Assembly (NCBI RefSeq): GCF_020921035.1
Contig: NC_063155.1
Coordinates: 31,675,294 to 31,739,293 of the forward strand
Direction of reading: 5' to 3'
DNA length: 64,000 nt
Source: Rhodamnia argentea
Taxonomy: Eukaryota > Streptophyta > Magnoliopsida > Myrtales > Myrtaceae
Both the position numbers and the translations under genes were made by a program. How positions within the stretch are numbered: position 1 is the first letter of the stretch; every line of letters begins with the position of its first letter. A model generated the notes under the pieces. That model was not told the origin of the DNA and made no database searches. It worked only from the letters and a program-made list of their open reading frames with translations. Of the stretch, positions 60,071 to 64,000 are shown one piece after another.

Positions 60071-60869
60071 TGTTATTGGTTAGTGGTTCCTTCCTTGGAC
60101 TCGGTCGGATAATGAAGGCATATATCCTCGTATCAAAGACGCAGGGGAGGAGAGAGAAACTGAAGGCACCTTCTTTCTGCATCTTTTTTTGTTTTGGTTT
60201 TTGGTTTTTATGGCCACCCGCCATAGATTCGCGGGGAGAGTTTTTGGCCATGTAATTTGGCGGATGTGTGCATTCGCATCGTCCATAGGATCTTTTGTGT
60301 TTGTTTTTTTATATTCCCTTTTTGCGGCTCCTCTGTAATGTTGCGTACGTTTTCGTATCTTCCTACTAGTTTTGAGGGCCTAATACCAGGAAAAAAAAAT
60401 TCCAACTTTAATACCTGTCCTAATTATATTTAATTTTTTTTATTTCATGAAAAACTCTCAACTTTTACTTTTATCATAATTCTACCACCGCCAGTCTTAC
60501 GTCCATAATCACCGTTAGTTAATCTTATGTGACTTGAATTTTCTTGCCGAAATTATCAATAAATTTTCGAAATTCGAAAATAGCAGGTTTCGAGAACGAT
60601 GAGACTTGAGATCGTTTGTCCAAATAATTAGATCTCTATGTCTACCGGTTCTTTACGGGGAGAATTCGAAATGCGCCATTTTGAGTGGCTTTATATCTCT
60701 CAATAATATACAGAGGAAGCACACAATAGAAGATAAGTTGGGTTATTTTTTTTATGTCGGGTTTACCGAGGAGTAATTCATTAACAACGTGCAAATGTTA
60801 CGTTGGATTAACTAATGATGATTATGGACGGAAGGCTAACCATTGTAGAATTGGAACAATATAGGTTTC
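60071..60869. other. SLP1 promoter region and intergenic DNA
   Basis: The first several hundred bases upstream of the SLP1 start should contain its promoter. No gene or clear repeat otherwise. Confidence 0.45.
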
Positions 60870-61067
60870 ACTTACCTGGAATCTCTCCGTTGGAACAGGT
60901 TTCCTAATTTTTGAAATCTAAAACCTACCATGCATACCTTAAAACTTGAAACCATACTCACCCCTAGTCGAAGCTTCATTGCAAAGTCAAGTGACCACTT
61001 AGAACCCGAAACCATGCTCACCCCTGGTCGAAGCTTCGTTGCAAAGTCAAGTGACCACTATTCGGGA
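60870..61067. repeat. hAT-end relict and 60-bp tandem repeat
   Basis: From about 60885 the sequence (GTTGGAACAGGTTTC, then GAAACCATACTCACCCCT) resembles the right end of the SLP1 intron element. A 60-bp unit that includes this end is repeated in tandem: 60948-61007 and 61008-61067. Both copies contain CTCACCCCTRGTCGAAGCTT and GCAAAGTCAAGTGACCACT. Confidence 0.65.
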
Positions 61068-62261
61068 CCAATGTACGAAGGTCCAAAACTATGTGCGTCT
61101 TGTTTTGTTTCTTTCTTCTTCTTCTTTTCAAAGATGATTTTTCGAGTTGGTCCATCAATTATGAGTCATTCATCAGTGACAGCCGGTTCGATTCAATTGT
61201 CATGGGAGGATGATTGGCTGGACGGCGATGACGATTGGTCTTGGTTAGATACGATGACGATTGCCCAATGGTCGGAAGTGACAATGGTTGGTTATTGTGG
61301 CGGCGGTCCTTGCATAGCGGCCGACAAAGCTGGACTCCATCATTCTATCGTCGGAAGAAAATTGTTAAGTTATTTTAATTTTTTTTAAATTCAATCCGGG
61401 TCTATCCCACCCTTTACCTCGGATTCTTGATTTGACATTTTATCCGGGTATATCCAACCTAGAAGACATCACCAAATACTGGATATGATCTTGCTAACCT
61501 ATTCGGACTCCGAATTCGGATAACTCTTGCAGACTTACTTTACAATGGGCTAGTAACCGCATCTTTACTGCAATTAAGCATAACTCATCCATGTCATTTG
61601 CACATGTCCCTGTTTTACCAACGTTTCTCGATTGGCCTTACCATTGGCAGCAGCCCATCACCCCGTTTCACCCACTTTACATTGCAGTAGTAGTAATGTA
61701 CAAAAGTGTCGGAACAGATGAGGAGATTATAGTAAAATTCATCCTACATTGAGACTTGAGAGCACTCAACTACAACAAAAGTGGAAGGGGCGTATAGGGA
61801 CGGATTCTTTTGGGACATATGGGCCTCTCGGACGTCATTAGGAGGCCCTAATATTAATGTATGAGATTTCCATAACAACATTCTTTTGGTCGATTGGGTT
61901 GAATTTGACTAAAAGTCCAAGAACATTGACTTCTTGTGACATCTTAAAACTCTTTGGAAAAGAATTGGGTTGATTGACTTAAGCCCAAGAGCTTCATAAC
62001 AAATTCTTCACTGCCCATCTCCAAAGAAGTAAACCTGCAAAAGCGAAAGCAAGGTTGCTTAAACCACTAAGGAAGGATATACATGTGCTTAAAAGAGCAA
62101 GAAAGAGTAGGTGAAGTTGCTAAAGATCACCTCTACTCTGAGATTCACTAAAGCACATCCTCTCGGGCATGAAAGAATCGTTAGAGGTTGTAGCGTCCAA
62201 GAATAACACAGAACAGAAACAAGTGAGCATAGTTTGAGGAAGACACTCAAAATGGGAAAGT
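61068..62261. other. Intergenic, no gene recognised
   Basis: The end of a 152-codon frame (60930-61388) lies here; that frame runs through the tandem repeat and has no family features. Otherwise featureless to my reading. Confidence 0.4.
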
Positions 62262-62915
62262 CCTAAACCTATTGTACTGTGGCCAATTCAGTCATTAATA
62301 TTATAATTATGTCAATTAAGTCCTAAATGTTTTGACAGTTTGTCAATTTAGTCATTCTAGCCAATTTTGTGAGAAAATTGTTGAGGTGATGCTAGCCGTC
62401 CTGCGTGGCACAATCGATGCTGACGTGGAGAATTATTTATTTTTTTTTTTTGATTTTTTTTATTGTTAATGGCCGGCTAAGGGCCACGGGCCACTAGGCA
62501 AGGCCTTGTGAGCCCTCATTGGCTGCAGGCGAGAGCCGTGAAGCCACCGCGAGTAGCTTTTGAGGCTTGCGGCCCTCACTCATAGTTGGGTGAGGGCTCG
62601 CTGCCCTCGAAAAGATCGATTAGGGCAACAATCCGTCATCTAGATTTGAGCGAGGGGCTTTTACCGATAACAAAATTCACATAGGTCATAAAACTAAAAA
62701 AAATTAAAAATTTTCAAATCAAATTCCACATCAGCGTCTGTCGTGTCGCTTAAGACATCGGCGTCCACGTTAGCAATTTCAAATGAAAAAAGTTGGCCCA
62801 AATGACTATATTGAAAAATTATCTAAAGGTTTAGGACTCAACCAGCACAATCAAAAGGTTAATGACTGAATTGGCCGAAGTGCAATATAATGAAGACTTT
62901 GTGGACAATTTTCTC
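62262..62915. repeat. Dispersed repeat with inverted arms and GC-rich core (copy 3, most complete)
   Basis: The left arm contains TGGCCAATTCAGTCATTAAT and the right arm, reversed, CGGCCAATTCAGTCATTAAC, so the arms are inverted. Left phrases GATGCTAGCCGTCC and GGCACAATCGATGCTGACG and right phrases CATCAGCGTC and ATCGGCGTCCACG also mirror each other. A GC-rich core lies at about 62470-62660. It is related to 13215-13800 and 24690-25110. No coding capacity; likely a non-autonomous DNA transposon. Confidence 0.65.
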
Positions 62916-63467
62916 CGCCCAAAATCTTGCTTAGAGGGAAAAACAGGGATGATATAGATTGTGTCCGCATGCCACAACCCCCATGTACGTCAACTGTCCC
63001 GAGTTGCACGCTCAAATTAGGAGCGTCAAAGAGAGAGGTAATGGATGTTCTCCAATGGCTTTTTCCCAGAAGCGCTGCTTTTACAACATCTCCGATTATT
63101 CCTCAAAAAATGATTTGGAGTTGTCCTTGACCAACTCCGGAAATATCAAAGCCTTTCCCTCGGCGTCGGGGAATCCATATACAGTGCCAGATTTTCATTA
63201 GATGCTGTCTGGAGACCAATATTAATTTCTGTAGGTGTCCATGGAGGGATCAACTTAAGAGAATTAGTTCACCAGTCTTTAATGTATCAATTTTGTCAAT
63301 GTGATTCTAAATCTTTACTCGAAATTCTAATGTAATTCTTCTGCTCAATTTCGATTTGAAAATGTTCAAACGGACGTCCAATCCCCACGAACAATCCTAT
63401 GGGGCATAAACACCGTATGAAGTTGAAATACTTATATTCACTTTTTTTATATTTAGAGATAAGTCCA
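62916..63467. other. Intergenic, no gene recognised
   Basis: Two overlapping short frames (62927-63201) have no family features. No repeat ends are seen. Confidence 0.4.
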
Positions 63468-63790
63468 TCAAAAGTCCTAAAACTTGTCACGAAAGTACAA
63501 TTGAATGATAAAAATTTCAAAAAGTACAATCATGTCCTAAAACTTATTAAGTTAGTGCAATCAAATCCTTTCATTAACTTTATTTAACTTGACAAACGAA
63601 AAATCCTACCAAGTTTCAAAACTTCATTGCACCGACTTGACCAGCTTTAGGAATCGGTTGTAGTTTTTGAAAGTTTAATGACTCAATTGTATTTTGTGAT
63701 AAATTTTAGAATTTGATTACACTTTTTCAAGATTTTAGGATTTAATTACACTTTCGTGATAATTTTTAGGGCTTTAAGTGCCTTTATTTT
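63468..63790. repeat. MITE with inverted ends
   Basis: The left end contains AAAAGTCCTAAAACTTGTCA and CACGAAAGTACAATTGAA. The right end, reversed, reads AAAGCCCTAAAAATTATCAC and CACGAAAGTGTAATTAAA. About 320 bp, AT-rich, non-coding. A distinct family from the other repeats here, though of the same AT-rich style. Confidence 0.6.
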
Positions 63791-64000
63791 TTACATTTAA
63801 TTTTTCTGATTTTTTCCCCTTTTTTTCTTCTTTTTGTTTGAATAATGTTGATCTTCCTCTCCCTTCGTTTCTTGTACTGTTCATCTCCAAGCTACCACTT
63901 CGGACCTCAATCTAGACCTCGAGCCACTTACAGGTATGGATGTCAATGGGTGAGGTCAAGTCGGGTTTTTCATGATACCCGACTTGGAACACAACACATG
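63791..64000. other. Window end, no gene recognised
   Basis: Pyrimidine-rich then mixed sequence. The last 60 bases (GTCAAGTCGGGTTTTTCATG onwards) look like the edge of another repeat cut by the window. Confidence 0.35.

Noticed and set aside
60930-61388. 152-codon frame at the 3' end of the window
   Set aside because: It is built on the 60-bp tandem repeat and transposon relict; the rest has no family features.
1-64000. LTR retrotransposons, endogenous viruses or CRISPR arrays
   Set aside because: I saw no long terminal repeats with integrase or capsid-type coding sequence and no regular spacer arrays; the mobile DNA seen is small DNA transposons, one SINE and a possible LINE fragment.

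Overview
This is nuclear DNA from a flowering plant. Its genes are spliced with GT-AG introns, and the families present are plant families: an ALOG/LSH protein, an LBD protein, a ferric reductase oxidase, UGT87-type glycosyltransferases, a TAF15b-like protein and the chloroplast phosphatase SLP1. Long AT-rich intergenic stretches are filled with small non-autonomous DNA transposons. GC-rich exons and the gene order fit a eudicot. A woody rosid, possibly in the Myrtales, is only a guess.

Layout. An intronless LSH6-like gene (+, 0.9-1.6 kb) opens the window. On the minus strand follow a GILT thiol reductase with two alternative first exons (4.5-7.4 kb) and a phenylacetaldehyde/cinnamoyl-CoA reductase-like dehydrogenase (8.0-10.7 kb). 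On the plus strand come a diverged ribosomal protein eS4 gene (11.3-12.6 kb) and a TAF15b-like RNA-binding protein (16.5-19.5 kb). A transposon-rich stretch (21-25 kb) leads to a head-to-head pair: FLX-like (-) and the meiotic gene DFO (+), with start codons 284 bp apart. Then come an LBD12-like gene (+), a nine-exon ferric reductase oxidase (-), two tandem UGT87A-like genes (+), a damaged mitoferrin gene (+), a tRNA-Gly(GCC), an acidic At1g07020-like gene with an internal 441-bp duplication (+), and SLP1 (-). The last 4 kb hold repeats only.

Gene order. From memory, LSH6, GILT, DFO, mitoferrin, the At1g07020-type gene and SLP1 lie in this order at Arabidopsis At1g07090 to At1g07010. FLX, LBD12, the two UGT87A genes and the other mitoferrin lie together at At2g30120 to At2g30160. 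The window interleaves both sets, so it looks like the unduplicated ancestral block from which two Arabidopsis segments were derived by genome duplication and gene loss. This supports several of the orthology calls.

The neighbours do not form a pathway. Iron handling is touched twice (ferric reductase, mitoferrin) and FLX and DFO may share a promoter. The most unusual local events are the duplicated GILT first exon (CxxC versus CxxS), the exon duplication that carried its own splice acceptor, the stop codon and lost acceptor in mitoferrin, and a tandemly duplicated 1-kb transposon carrying a host gene fragment. Exon joins were worked out by hand from splice signals and reading frame; every multi-exon model given sums to a whole number of codons except the damaged mitoferrin.
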